This document shows, in pieces, positions 1-12,849 of a DNA stretch of 64,000 nt; the first letter of the stretch is position 1, and each line of letters starts with the position of its first letter. The notes under the pieces are model-generated. The model did not search any database. It was not told where the DNA came from and saw only the letters and a program-made list of their open reading frames with translations. This DNA is from Athripsodes cinereus. Lineage: Eukaryota; Arthropoda; Insecta; Trichoptera; Leptoceridae. The stretch covers positions 11,281,982 through 11,345,981 of the forward strand of contig OX388314.1 of the NCBI GenBank assembly GCA_947579605.1. Direction: 5' to 3'. The position numbers were made by a program, and so were the translations under genes.

Positions 1-1640
1 GATTGTGGTTCATATGTTGAAAGAAAAAGAGTTCAATTCGTGAAACGGAAAAAAGTGCGATGATAATGTGGATTTATAGAAAAAGATAATTGAATAAATA
101 ATCACGATTATTCAAGCTACTACTGAAAGGAATATCTCTGTGGTCACAACGCAACAGGATTTCTGGATGATGGATCCGTTTGTTTCCGTACAGAAACTTA
201 GAAAGATCATCAGATCTGTATGATGAAAATAACTAGAGAAATATTGTGTTTATACTGAAGCAATTAAAAATGAAATTATTGAAATTAAAATGTCACGTTT
301 TTTGGCGATGATATAAAGAGGTGGCAATATTTTTATACAACGAGTTTTCCAGATAAAAAAATTAACTTAGTACATACAATATTATTTGATACATATTATT
401 GTAATATGTGTTTGTTGTTTGAAATTCTCATAATATAGTTGATAGTGAAATGACGTACATATGAATGTATTTATCTCACATGTTAAATAAAAATAATTAT
501 AATTGTAATAATAAAATTATAGATATTATATTATAGTAAAAGGCTTTTAGTAGTTTCAATAAAAATATATTTATTTTGATATTTTTAGTCCATTATAAAG
601 TATTCTAGTGAGTAATATATTTTTTACTATTTTTGTACCTTGACCGATGTGTTTCGTAATGTCTAGTATTATTATTTATTTATTTTAAATAAAATTTTAT
701 GAATTGTATCATTATTTGTTTGTTATTTTATTTTTATCGTACCAATATTCTCAATATTCTACAGACACAATTTTGACTAGTGTCTGCAGCATCACTCATA
801 TATTGGGTGCAATGCCAAAAAAAAAGAGAGAGAGAATTTTGACTAGTGGATATTTGACAAATTTGCAATATTATACACCTTTTTACTCGAGAGAAGATAG
901 TTCCAATTCTGAATTTCCTGTTAGTACCTATACCAAATCATCAAGACACCTCACTTTAGTATGGTAATTGAGTTCCTACTAACGTGTGCTTGGTGATTGC
1001 AGAGTTTGTAAAGAGATGAAATGAAAATATACAAACCGTGAAACTCGCGACTCAAAGAACACTTCGATTCATAAAGATTTCCCACTTCCTGTATAAACTT
1101 AATAAATGCGTAGGTAGGTATATTGAAATGTAAAAAACAGTATTTTTTTTAATTTTCAAAATGCTGGTAGTTAAAATTTGATTTGAATATATCTTTATTA
1201 CGACAATGTTTAAATACTTGATTGATTTTTCATTACTTTGAAAAAAATAATTTAACAGAAGTATGAAAAAGTTACATTATTCGTTGGATCGTTCTTCATT
1301 TCATATCTACATGACCATGTTTATTTCATATCTACATATGCATGCATATAACTGAATATCATTATTAATTGTATTTTATTAAATATAACGCATCATTATC
1401 TCAATATTTTATCAAGAAGAGGTAACAGTTTTAATATTTATGTTTAGTGTGTTAAATTGATAGTATATTTATCATGAATCTAGGTCTGTGTAATATTTTA
1501 CTACGAAAGTAATTCTTATTTTTATTTACTTTAAATATTAAACAATAATATTTACTTATATTGTGATTGTTATAATTAATGATTTTAAAACATTTGTTTT
1601 ATTCTATATTTGAAAATAGGTCGCCATATTTGCGACTTAT
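1..1640. other. No firm gene
   Basis: AT-rich. Frame 1 is open at the left edge to TGA 61-63 (20 codons, Lys/Arg/Val-rich) and AATAAATAA follows at 92-100. It could be the end of a gene to the left, but this is too short to judge. Apart from the possible exon at 765-962, nothing else is recognisable. Confidence 0.3.
765..962 (+). other. Possible orphan coding exon
   Basis: An acceptor-like CAATATTCTACAG ends at 764, an open frame follows (ITHILGAMPKKKRERILTSG, then YYTPFYSREDSSNSEFPVS), and a GTAATT donor-like site lies just after. No family recognised and no partner exon found. Could be chance in AT-rich DNA. Confidence 0.2.
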
Positions 1641-1682
1641 TGAATTTCATTCCAAATTGAATCTTAACATTAGATATTTTAA

Positions 1683-2663
1683 CCCTAGAGTAGTCGCGCC
1701 TTTCCGTGAAACGTGAGTGCTCGCGTGGGGAGCATTTTGCCGCCCATACTTAAAATGATTTTTTTTTTGCAAATAATGGTTAAACACATTTGCAATGATT
1801 TTTAATGGATAGAATAAAACATAAACTATCAGAAAAAGTAACATTTATTAAATATCTATATTTAGTTTTATAAAAAAATATACTTTGGTAATTTTTTTTG
1901 AATTTCAACTACATTTTCATCTTAACCTAAATAAAAAAAAAGAAAAATTAAAATTGATAACAAAATTAAACGTTTTCATCATCTTCGACATGTATTTCAG
2001 CAAAACAGTCCTGACACATGTATATTATAATGTTCGTTGCACAGTAACTTTGCGCATCTATTGCACCCTTTTTAGTCCTTCTATTTTTCCTGGATGGACA
2101 TACTGCACATACACCTGAAGATATTTTTTTATGTTCCGATAGAACAAATTGGGTTATGTGGTTTCTCAGCTATTCACCAGCTTCTTCAAAACCAGACTCC
2201 TCTTCCAACCACGAAACTATTTGGGTGTTTTTCTTTATCATTCCGTAGGTATACTTCGCCCATTGCTTACCTAAAAAGATCTAAAATAAACTAATAAATA
2301 AAACCCAAATGATTAATCAAAACAAACTAAATATCAATATTATAACGATATTTAAAAGAAACAACATTATATGCAATGAAAATCAATAATATTTTAACTA
2401 TTTAATAATAAACAGACACACGGATTTTACTTACGTGAGTTGTCGCGCAGTTAGCAATTTGCCGCCAAACGCGAAACACCGACAACAACTGATGGCTCCT
2501 ACAGTCACCCATGCACCGATTTTCTTTAAATTACTGAGACAATGCGGTGAAATACAGGGGGCCAGCTACTAAGACTCTTGACTATGACAAATGAATCATG
2601 TAAAAAATATCACGATTTTTTTGCTGCGGGCGGCAAAATGCTCATAGCGCGAGCACTCTAGGG
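1683..2663 (-). mobile_element. piggyBac-like element relic
   Basis: The left end is TTAA followed by CCCTAGAGTAGTCGCGC. The right end, read inward, is CCCTAGAGTGCTCGCGC flanked by TAAA, a one-base decay of TTAA. Both arms carry GAGCATTTTGCCGCCC inside the tip. CCCTAG tips and a TTAA target site are piggyBac hallmarks. At 981 bp it is far shorter than an autonomous element, so it is internally deleted. Confidence 0.8.
1966..2290 (-). pseudogene. piggyBac transposase C-terminal remnant
   Basis: Read on the minus strand the frame gives KYTYGMIKKN, a WLEEE stretch, an in-frame stop, then SEHKKISSGV, CAVCPSRKNRRTKKG and YMCQDCFAEIHVEDDEN before TAA. The order VCPSRKNRRTK...C..C matches the cysteine-rich C-terminal domain of piggyBac transposases. 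At least one stop and the loss of expected cysteines make it inactive. Confidence 0.7.
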
Positions 2664-2682
2664 TAAATATAATGGTAAGTAA

Positions 2683-2760
2683 AGGTAATTGGGATAGTTG
2701 GAAGAGATCGCGGTTTTGCGATTAAATTGCTCTGTATATTGAATTCATTTCTTTATACAA
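2683..2760 (+). mobile_element. Decayed LINE 3' end fragment
   Basis: AGTTGGAAGAGATCGCG, then TTGCGATTAAATTGC and CTGTATATTGA, follow the order of the LINE 3' UTR with gaps. It directly abuts the piggyBac relic. Confidence 0.45.
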
Positions 2761-2764
2761 AAGC

Positions 2765-5700
2765 AATAGGTATAATTATGTTTAGTAAGAAATTCACGAA
2801 CTAATAAAATTATAATCAAACAAAACCTAAACCATTTATAACTTAAGTTATAAAACAAAAGTTACAAAACCAAAACAAAAAACATTTGGGTTCGTGCATT
2901 TAGAATATAAGAGAGATTAAAAGAGGCATAATTAGTTTATTTAAAAATAAGCATTTTCACGATTGGTAAGAAGGATTAGCTGGATGATCGTAGACATATT
3001 AATATTGTTTAATATACTTTACATAATATGATGATTATGTTATTTTTTATTTTTAAATAAAATATGTGAATTCACAAATATTCCTCTCGTATGCATTATG
3101 CAATTCCATTGTTATCTACTTTATAAATAATAGGAATTCCCATGTTAACAAAATATTTTTCACGTTTATGTTGTAGTGGAGACAAAGAATTATTATTTTA
3201 TCGTTATTATAAAATATACGTCTAATTATAATTTATTATTCGTGATAAATTTATTTCCAAAATATGTCTCAAAAATAAAAAATCATTCTGCTATCATAAA
3301 ATTATGAAATTTAAAAAATTATGCGCATGAAATTAATATAAGTAAAACAATTTATTTTTGGTTTTACAATTATTTGTTTTACATTAATTTAACCAGTATT
3401 TTCATCTCTCTAGCCAATGCCTAGTTATGAATAGTTGAAATCGTGTAATTGCTTAATTAAAAAAAAAAACAAAACAGATATGTGCTGAGAAAAGCTATGT
3501 ATTATTAATATAGTACTATTCTCGTATATTGTGTAGGTATAATGCCGACATTACATTAATTTAGAAAACTGAGATAGGTAGGTACTTTTGCGTAAACGTA
3601 TGTGCCTATGTGAGACTATATTCGTACGGTAACACATCCTATGTGTGCTCGGGTTAATACCATATCTGCTAGTACATAGGTATCAACATTCGCAGAAACA
3701 CTCTAGACATCTAAAATTATGAGACGGCTGTGGTTCATCAAAAACATTTAAGTATTGACCCGTATACAAGATAACGAATCTAATAATTTATTTCACTTTT
3801 TTTGTATCATATCCCTGTTGAACTTCAATACTAATAGGATGTAAAGAGTATTTAGACAAATACATAACCTGAAGTTTGATTCCACAAAATGTAATAAAAC
3901 CCAAAGTTTAATCGAGCTTCTGTCTACTTTTGTGTAATACGGAAAAATATCCATGAAAAGCGGGAAGTTTTACTGATGTTAATATGAATTAAATAATTTG
4001 AAACAAGCGTTTTGTTCGATTATACAACGCGAGAGATTTCTTTCGGCTTCTTTAGCCATTATTAATTAATTTAAATATCGATTTTCGATATCTTCAGTAA
4101 TTAATATTAATTTTAATATTTAAATAATATTTTTTTTATTATAGATGTAAATTATATACTTATAACGTTTGATTTGGGATCCATAAGGGCGCAGATACAC
4201 ATAAAATATTCAATTGTTGTAGATATATGAAAGGCAAAGTTCCCAATCGATTTAATTTTAATATCTCCATGCTTCATCTCGTATGCGCATTTTTACACTT
4301 TTATAAAAATGCGCTTAAAAAACATTATTTATTTATAAAGTATGCACAATGATATTTAAACCTATAAAATTGAGTTATGCTTATCAATACTATTTCATTC
4401 ATTATAATTGACAACTTGATGACTTGTTATCTTAAAAGCTTTTTTGTACATTTACTTCCGATTTGATAAAGAAACATCAAATGAAGTTAATGTTAAATAA
4501 TGTGAACTTCAGATGGCATAGTATTTATTACGGACATTAGGAAATAAATTGAATGACGTTGCTGATAAAACAGAGCTACGTACGCCGACTAACATTTACT
4601 ATAGAAATTATTTGTATAGTAACGTAAATTAGTATCTAGACATGTTATGAAACTAATACAATATTGTCCCAATTATTGTTGTTTTAAATTCAAAAAGAGA
4701 ACAGATATTAAATGTTTTTTTTATAGAACACATATACAATTAATATTCTATATTTGCCTGAATTTAACTTCAGTAACAGTAAATAATAGAGGGCGGCTTA
4801 AAATTAAGAAATAACGATATTAAGTGAAACAAAGAGGAAAGGACGTGGGATGGGATAGAATAATCGAATTGTGGTCAGGAGTCTATGATTCACAACATGT
4901 GTGTAAGGGTGTGGGTGCGTTTTTGTCAGAAAGAATGAGTATAAAAATGTAAAGTAAAGTTTTTGTATGAAAGGACACCAACGTGTAGGACCTAGGCTAA
5001 TCTGGATCCGCTTCAAGGCGAGGATGACTAGGATCCTACTCATAATATGCACGATTTTCTTTTCAGATATCTAATATACACGGTCTTTCCAAAATCATCT
5101 CCTCTTCCTATTTCATCTTATAGTGTCATTCATGTTAGTTTTTTTCCAACCTCAGGATTTTTTATTCTTTCTGTGAGGATTTTGCTTGCAAAAGCATGTA
5201 AACTTTTCATTTCTGATTTTCTTAGTAGATTTTTAGTTCGTACCGTATATATTCTTGCTTTGACACTATATGTCATTATATAGGTCTGACACAGGTTTTA
5301 TTCATTCAGACTTTACTGTCAATTAGTATTAGTTTATTTCTCCATATGAAACTCTTTGGGCATCCAGTTGCAACTGAGGCTCAATTGGTATGCTTTAATC
5401 CGTTTTTATTATATTTTGAATTATAAAAATATCGTCATTTGGGCAGGTGTCATAAGAACATGTATAATAATTATGTTACCCGCTATCAAAATATGCAGTT
5501 TATTTATGGCGTGTGTTCAAGCAGGCAGACAGATTATGTGGGAGGCTTATGGTCAGCAGTGGACTGGAATAGCTGCATAAAAGAAGAGAAGAGGTTCAAG
5601 CAAGATTTGAACTTGAAAACCAATGAATAAAAAAATTCTACATAGAAAATTTAGATGACAAAGACAAATGATATTTTAAAAGTATAATAATTATAATACA

Positions 5701-5940
5701 CAATACTTGTGTACTACTAAGTGACTGTAAATTGTTATTTTACTGTATTTATTCGCACACTGAAATTATGAAATGATATTTCGTCATTAAATTTTCACAT
5801 TGTTTACACCAACATTTATACTATTTCTGTTTAGAATCAATGAAACGTGATGCAAAACTGAAATATCTTACTAGATTATTGTTCGCTTCGCCTTTAATTA
5901 TGTAAATGACACCTATAAATTACAGAACCATATCATAAAA
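2765..5940. other. No feature recognised
   Basis: AT-rich intergenic sequence. Short frames (for example at 4804-5283 on both strands) have no family resemblance and no splice context. Confidence 0.5.
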
Positions 5941-5949
5941 CACACTCAA

Positions 5950-6165
5950 CATTAGGCTATTTTATACGAATCTTGGAGGGACATCCGGTTAGGAAAAGAA
6001 GAATTGGCAGACCTAGGCTGAGATGGGAGGATGAGGTGAGGAAGGACGCAAACTAACTACTACAGGTGACAGACTGGAAAACCGCAACAGGAGACAGGAG
6101 GAGTTGGAGGCGAGGTCTGATCGAGGCCAAGGCTCGATATAAACTGTAGGGCCATCAAAGAAGAC
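5950..6165 (+). pseudogene. RTE-like LINE tail (RT C-terminus)
   Basis: The frame reads [27 protein letters not shown], a stop, LLQVTDWKTATGDRRSW and RRGLIEAKARY. This GRPRLRW...W tail is typical of RTE-like insect endonuclease/RT proteins. A relative lies at 30000-30215. Non-functional fragment. Confidence 0.7.
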
Positions 6166-6169
6166 GTGT

Positions 6170-7895
6170 ATATTTATATAATCGTAAAGGTAATGGTGAA
6201 TCCGTCAAAATATCCAGCAATGTAAATGCGTGGTTTAGCAGTAATAAATAGGTAATCGTACCTATACATTTAGTTATACATATTTCGATGAAAATTGTTA
6301 ACCCATACGTTTTACATGAAAACTACATTTTACCAATTTATCTACTACATTGCCCGGATAATTTTGATGCACTTTGAACAGACTAAGGGAGTTACGTCCG
6401 ATGCACAGCGTCACACCTACATCAATGGGAACTCGCAGATAGTCCGTTATTGTGTGTTGCTTGCCAAAGATAGAGCAGGTTATGAACACAATATGTTTCC
6501 AAATATTCATACGATGGCAGGTTGCAAGCACTAAGTTTATGATGGGACTACATATTCTCATGGCTGTGGGACCTTGAGATACGGATATGACGGGTATAAC
6601 CCATAAGAACAACAAGAAGATGTGCTACAGAAAGTCGACTGTGTTTTTTGCTTTTCGTAATTCGCGTATTTATTACAAATCGAAAACTTTATTTATAAAT
6701 AAAGTTATCACTAGCGTCATTAAACATGGGTTTTACACTAGGTATTAAGATATTACTTTCAGTATTGAATTATTTGGAATCAACAAAATACATGTAAAAA
6801 TAATTGGTTGGAATGCAAACAGTCTTTTCAATACCTGCAATAACTTCCAAGTGTTATCAATTTGATAAAGGAATGCAACTAACAAGTCAAAGGTCCATTA
6901 TTGAATATTATGAATATTTCTATCTATTATATATTATGTGTGAATTACATCGCCAATATAATAAAATACAGAATAACTATTCAAACCCTGATAAAATGAA
7001 CTCTAATATTTAATAATTTAAGAGTTTTTGTGTTTACGCTGTGGAAATCCATTTTTAATTTTATTAAATAAAATAAAATATAAAAATATATTATTGAGCA
7101 CTGTTTAATCTCCACTTTGTTAGGTTAGATACCGAACATTTTCGCCTATACTTGTAGGCATCTTCAGGGAAACTAAAATTTAAAAATTGTGAGAGCTGTT
7201 CATGTGGTGAGAAGGGTGCTATTTAAGGGTGCTATATAATTTGATGCAAAACTATTTTTCCTTAATCATATTTTTCAAGGAAGTACCTACAGAGTTTCAC
7301 TGAATGTACAATTTAATCTTGGTGAGAACGTTAGGCCTTGTATTCCGTATATTTTAAAGTAAAACAAAAAACATATTAACTGTATCTAATTTTAAAATAA
7401 TGTTTCATAATGTTAAAACTAGAACATTTAATTCAATAAACAAATATAATTAATAAAAAATCGTCAAATTATTGGAGCAATATCCGGCATATGTTATTGA
7501 TATAATATTATGTATATCAGTATGTAATAAATAATGTTATGATCTTGCTGGCGCCTTGGGTACGACTATCTCGTAATATGTTATCGCTTATTGCAAATGA
7601 ATTACATATAATTTTTTTATATATAGAATTCTTCAATAAACCCAAAACGTGACCTCGGTGTATCCCCATAACATAAGTAGATTTTTTTTATAATATTGGC
7701 GATGCTACCACCATAGAAAATGATGTGTTCGAAGATATATTACTTTCTACTAAAAATTTAAACTATTGATTACTTTTAATGAAGCCTTGAGTCGATTCAT
7801 AAGCGTCGAAACTTTGTATCATGATTTCCAAAAAGAAAGTTCACATTATGTATGTGTACCATATAAAACAATATCTTCCTAATTAATACCTATTT
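6170..7895. other. No feature recognised
   Basis: The overlapping frames at 6295-6615 lie in a less AT-rich patch and may be old repeat, but match nothing I know. The remainder is AT-rich. Confidence 0.45.
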
Positions 7896-7899
7896 AAAT

Positions 7900-8300
7900 A
7901 GGTTGACTAGCGGTGCATGTACTAACCTTGTAAGCGAGGAGTCGAGGATTCGATTTACGGAGTTAACAGAATATTTCTGCAAGTTTCTGCAAGGACGAAT
8001 GTTAATAAGGTAAGATGGTTTGGGCACGTGGAAAGAATGAATGAGGACAGAATGACTAAGAAGATACTATATTTGGCTGAGAGGAATAGTGCTCGGAGAC
8101 GTGGACGTCTGAGGATTAAATGGCAAGATCATTTATATCAAATCCTACAGGACGGTCACAGGTTGAGCACATTGAACAGGAGAGCATGCATGAGGAATTG
8201 TATGACAGTAACGGAAGAGAAAGATGTATGCAAGGATAGAAGGAAGTGGGGGTCGATTCTTTCTGCCTACCCCGCGAGGGAAACGGCGTGATGGTATGTA
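7900..8300 (+). mobile_element. Composite SINE-like repeat: tRNA-like head, RTE-like tail
   Basis: 7901-7960 begins GTTGACTAGCGGTGCATGTA (A-box-like) and has GAGGATTCGATTTAC (B-box-like). From about 8010 a LINE-derived segment reads [19 protein letters not shown], then [16 protein letters not shown] and LSAYPARETA, and ends in TGATGGTATGTATG. The same tail recurs on the minus strand at 32724, 33878 and 52357. The 87-codon open frame is a retroelement remnant, not a host gene. Confidence 0.6.
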
Positions 8301-8304
8301 TGTA

Positions 8305-9785
8305 TGTTCTGCTAGTTTATGTTGTTGGATTGATTGGAACGATTACAATAAAATAGTTTAAAATCTTTAAAATACTATTATCATCTCCATTTCTCAGGAA
8401 AAGTGAATCCAGTCTCCGACACCCAATTGTATCAATTATTTAAAAATAATATAATTTACATCCACTGTACTTATTGTTGGACAAATACAATATAAAAAAT
8501 ATTATGATCCTCCACAGCGCAATCGTTTAGCTAAATAATATTCTTAAAACTTTTTGTTATGTGTTACTGTTGGCTATAACTATAGTATTCTCTCTATGAA
8601 GCCGGATTTGATGCTGAATTTAATGAAATCAAAATATACCTATTAGTGGATATACATCATTCATTGTTGAGGTTGTCCTCTGTTTATAATTAAGTCATTG
8701 ACATGAATATTGTGATATGAAAAATATTCCCTCAAGATAAAAATGCCAAGCACACAATAATAATATTAATAAACAAGATTAGGGGCCTATGTCAAATGCC
8801 ATTAGGCATCTGCCACTTACTATGCTCGTATTTTTTTCACTCAAAATATTTGTATTTATTCACATCATTAATCTGAGAGTTTTTATGATAAGAATTTGTA
8901 CTGCAGTAGTACCTACAGTAAAGAACATATAACGAGGCATATTAAAATCTGGCTCGACACAAATTAAATGCAATTTTTTCGAAAATTCTAATCGAACGAC
9001 TACTCTAAAATACCTTCTTAAAAAGAATTTGTCACTTGTCTGATGGTAGATTTTAGAATATTCAATTCAGAGAGTTAAAGATCGAATAATCTCATTGTTG
9101 GCATATGATATCTTCAAGACAGAAGGATATTGCATAATGAGAGGGTATTTGGGGTGAGATTATTTAAACTGCATTTCTATCAACCTGAGTGCCAATATTT
9201 ATTTCTTATTTAAAAATTAAGAAAATATTATTTCAAGTTTCTCATCCATTGTCAATAAATTAAATGACTTAAAAACAAAATTAAACAAATTATGTAAAAA
9301 AAAAAGGCAAAATTGAAAATACAGTAACTCCAAAGCATTTTATTAGCACAAAACACAAAGCATGTCGGAATATTTATATTATTTTTTTGTTTTTATGAAA
9401 TCTTTATGATAAAAACAAAAGAATGTTAAATTATTTTTAAAGCTTTACAATATTTATTATTCCAATTTCATAAAAAAATATTATACATAATATTACGCCT
9501 TATTTAATGCAATCTTAATCACAGTTATGTTATACAATTTTAAAAAATCGTATATATAAATAGGAATAATAATTGATACAAAGATTATGGATGAAATAAT
9601 ATTTAAACTTGACTGATGAAAATATGTCCAATACAAACAATGTTACCTATATTGAAATTAATAAAATATATAAAATATTATTACACAGATGTCGCCCATA
9701 GACATTTTGAAACACAATAATGTTAATTTTACTATAGTACCTATTGCTCAAGTGAAGAATTCTTTTTATTATTTATCTACCTTTA
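8305..9785. other. No feature recognised
   Basis: AT-rich sequence without motifs, repeats or splice-flanked frames. Confidence 0.5.
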
Positions 9786-9788
9786 CTC

Positions 9789-10140
9789 TCATACCGTGTC
9801 CTAAGCAGGGTAGGCACAGAGTATGGAACGCCATATACACCTATCCTTACATACGTCTTTCGGTTCCTCTACATTCATATAAATTCTCATACACGTACGT
9901 TAATATTTCTTATTCAATATACTCGATCGTCCTTTCACAAATTGTTCATTCACTTCCTCTTTCTAACACTAACTCTTTTGTTTTGGGAAAATTCGCTTTT
10001 AAACCGTTCGAACTCTATAATAACACACTCACAAAACTATCTCTTGTAAACCACATTCTGCATAAATCATTGCATTTATCCGAATTTCATATAATTCAAC
10101 ACCAACAGCCACCTCTTTCACAGGCCTTATGTACCCAGTA
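9789..10140 (-). pseudogene. RTE-like LINE tail, minus strand, decayed
   Basis: Contains the complement of the family's 3' block (ACCGTGTCCTAAGCAGGGTA, GGAACGCCATATACAC, CTCATACACGTACG), as in the copies at 32724 and 33878. A 150-codon frame on the opposite strand is a by-product. Confidence 0.55.
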
Positions 10141-11955
10141 GTCGAAGACTAGGTTGAAAAACCGCGAAGACATGATACAAGCCATTCTGAGAGTGTATTA
10201 TTAACCCTCGTGCAATAAGAATACCCCACAGAGTGAAGAGACTGCGCGGATCAACTGACTGCTGAAAAGTTTACGGTATTTTCCCAAAAACTTCTCTACG
10301 ATCATTCTTGGGAAGAATGTTTGATCGGTGCACTCTTTATTATTCAAAAAGGCTCCTTGCACACCCCACATCTTACACTCAGTTGTCTTTCGTACCTCTT
10401 TCTACCAAAATTCTACCATGCAGTTTCCTTATTGAACTCGACAAACCAATCGCAATAACCCAATAACTCTCGCATTCAAGTCTGAAGCTTTTTCGCATTT
10501 ATGAGGCCAGATGATGACCTAACGACATAATTATGGGATCTATATTGTTCTGTCTTTGTATTGATCGACTGCTGGCTGAGCCAAATCTAAGCAACCCTTT
10601 CCATCTCAAACGTCGAAATCATATTCCAATATCCTATATCCATATAACCAAAACGCGGTGTATTGTGCTTTGATGTCCCTATGATTATTTTCATTACTTC
10701 GACATAAAAGTGTCACAATTAGTGTCAAGCCTTTCTTTATGAAAGTTTCTAATTTATGCTCTTGAGAAAAGCGTTAAAGGACGTAAGAAGAAAACGATAG
10801 CAAAAAACATAATTTTTATTCCATCAAAATGTTTTAAAAATTGAGATAATGTTTTAAATGGGGTTTTGCTACTAGATACAGAAACGAAAGAATTTTGAAG
10901 AGACATAAATTTAATAGAGAGATGAAGGCTAGTGGTGAGTATATTAGGGAGAAAGCGAGAAAAAAATATATCGACGAAGACGTATTTTAATTTTTATTAG
11001 ATTACTGTATACTATGTATTATATTGAGTATGTCGTACAGTATGAGAATACATATGTGAGAAATTATGTTTTCATTTGTAAAGGTGATATCGGGTCAGTG
11101 GATGCTGACGTTCTAGATCAAATTTTATCTGGTGTTGTCAAATAGAATATATTTTATTACGGGGATATTTCTAATAAAAAAAAAACACTCTAAATATTTC
11201 ATTAATAGTTATACTGATAAAGCGACAAATACTTTTTTGTATTAAAAAAAACAATCTAGATTCAGTATAGGTATATCTAAATACACCCCAGTATTACAAT
11301 ACTATCACAGTAAGCGAAATGCCTGTGTCGTGATATTTTTTACAAAATTTATTATATTTTCACCAACAAGATTTCTAACAGCTTGGGAGATACTTTTTAA
11401 ATCACAGTACACCGTTATGATGACACGTAGGTATGCAGAATCTACGGGGGAGCGACTCAACTATCACAACAATTCATTCAATTAGCTAGCAAGTTAACGC
11501 ACATAATACCTGCGTAAGTAAAAATTCTGCGTTATTGACATAATATTTATACTACTGTGGTATTATAACTAGATCTGGGATCATATTATTATTATGCGAG
11601 TATCAAAACCAGTAACATGAAGGTCTCTCTAGTGTGTTGGTAAACATCGGAACCCAATAAATACCTGAATAATGCAATGGTGATAACCACAATGTAATCT
11701 GTAGCACATTGAACTCGTATCAATATCGTTATCAGAATATTTCCCTTCGTCCGTAACACAATTATTATATTTATTATTTACCTTTATGGTGTGTAGGAAT
11801 ATTACAAAAATGTAATTAGTATAATATTGTAATACCTATATATTGTAATGAGAACTTCATATTTTCCTCATGGAATCAATAGATACTTATTATTCTTTGT
11901 TTTTAAGTTATGTGAATAGACAAATAAAAAGGGCTATCATTTAAACGATCAGCAT
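10141..11955. other. Decayed repeat-like sequence, then unrecognised DNA
   Basis: 10145-10660 is less AT-rich and may continue the minus-strand LINE relic of 9.8 kb (stops in all frames). A 25-bp SINE family A piece lies at 11307-11331. The rest is plain AT-rich DNA. Confidence 0.4.
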
Positions 11956-11958
11956 AAT

Positions 11959-12092
11959 ATTTATTTATTCATTCTTTACTGTAGATTGATAAAAAACAAT
12001 TACATAAAAGGTATACATTCAAATTAAATACAATCAATATACAGAGGGCGAGTTTATCGCAAAGGCGCGATCTCTTCCAACTAACCCAAAAT
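11959..12092 (-). mobile_element. Truncated 3' end of the 15.9-22.4 kb LINE family
   Basis: Nearly identical to 15925-16055, including the AAATAAAT tail, the ATACAGAGGGCGAGTTTATC block and the GCGCGATCTCTTCCAAC block. A dead-on-arrival 5'-truncated copy. Confidence 0.8.
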
Positions 12093-12104
12093 ATTGGTGT
12101 TATG

Positions 12105-12845
12105 TTCAGCAGAAAAATTTAATCTGCCGACAAATATATCATGTTGATATGCTACTTATGCCCAGCGAGAAAATTATATTTCTATTGCAAATAGGTAATA
12201 TGATATTGTAAAACTCTAAATTTAATCGACCGGCAAAATTATTATTTGACCGGCGCGGCGTAATGATTATTTGTCCAGCAAAATAAATAAATGAGCAGCA
12301 AACCGTGAGCTAATTTTAATTAAACTTGTGAAAGCTAAATTTTTAATCTTGTTCAAATAATAAATCTTTGTATGTAGCATCTTTTTATGTGATTTTATAT
12401 GTAGCATCTGAATGAACGACACTAGCGTTTTTCGACATTTCAGTTATGTAGATATTTCGTTAATATATGTAGCAAAGCGGAAACTGGCATTATTTTCGTA
12501 GTCATCATTAATTTGGTAAGAAATCACAAAAACTTCATGTGGATCCGAAGGTAAATCGGTGTGTGAAAAATATTGTTTATCTAATATTTTCTGCCGGTCA
12601 AATAATAATTCTGCTGCTCAAATAATAATTCTGCTGCTCAAATAACAATTCTGCTGGTCAATTAATTATTTTGTTGTGCGAGTATTTATTGAGCTGTTAA
12701 AATTTGTTAATTTGCCGATATAACCAAGTTTGTTTGTAAAACAAGTGTTGCGCTTATTTTTTATTTATTGCCGATGAAAACATTGTTTGCTGCGTGCAAA
12801 TGACTTAAATGCTGATTAATAGCCGAACAAATAATAATAAGTTCC
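12105..12845. mobile_element. Fold-back (MITE-like) element with iterated CCGGCA/TGCCGG motifs
   Basis: The left part has ATTATTATTTGACCGGC (12239-12255) among related units (GACCGGC, CCAGC, GAGCAGC). The right part has the inverse, TGCCGGTCAAATAATAATT (12592-12610), followed by three near-repeats of CAAATAATAATTCTGCTG. The arms face each other across about 340 bp. No coding sequence. Outer limits are approximate. Confidence 0.5.
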
Positions 12846-12849
12846 CAAT

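Noticed and set aside
6295..6615. Overlapping 79- and 105-codon frames on both strands
   Set aside because: No family resemblance, no splice context; mirrored frames in a less AT-rich patch are expected by chance or from old repeat.
9689..10141. 150-codon plus-strand frame
   Set aside because: It is the antisense of an RTE-like LINE tail found elsewhere in the window in coding orientation.
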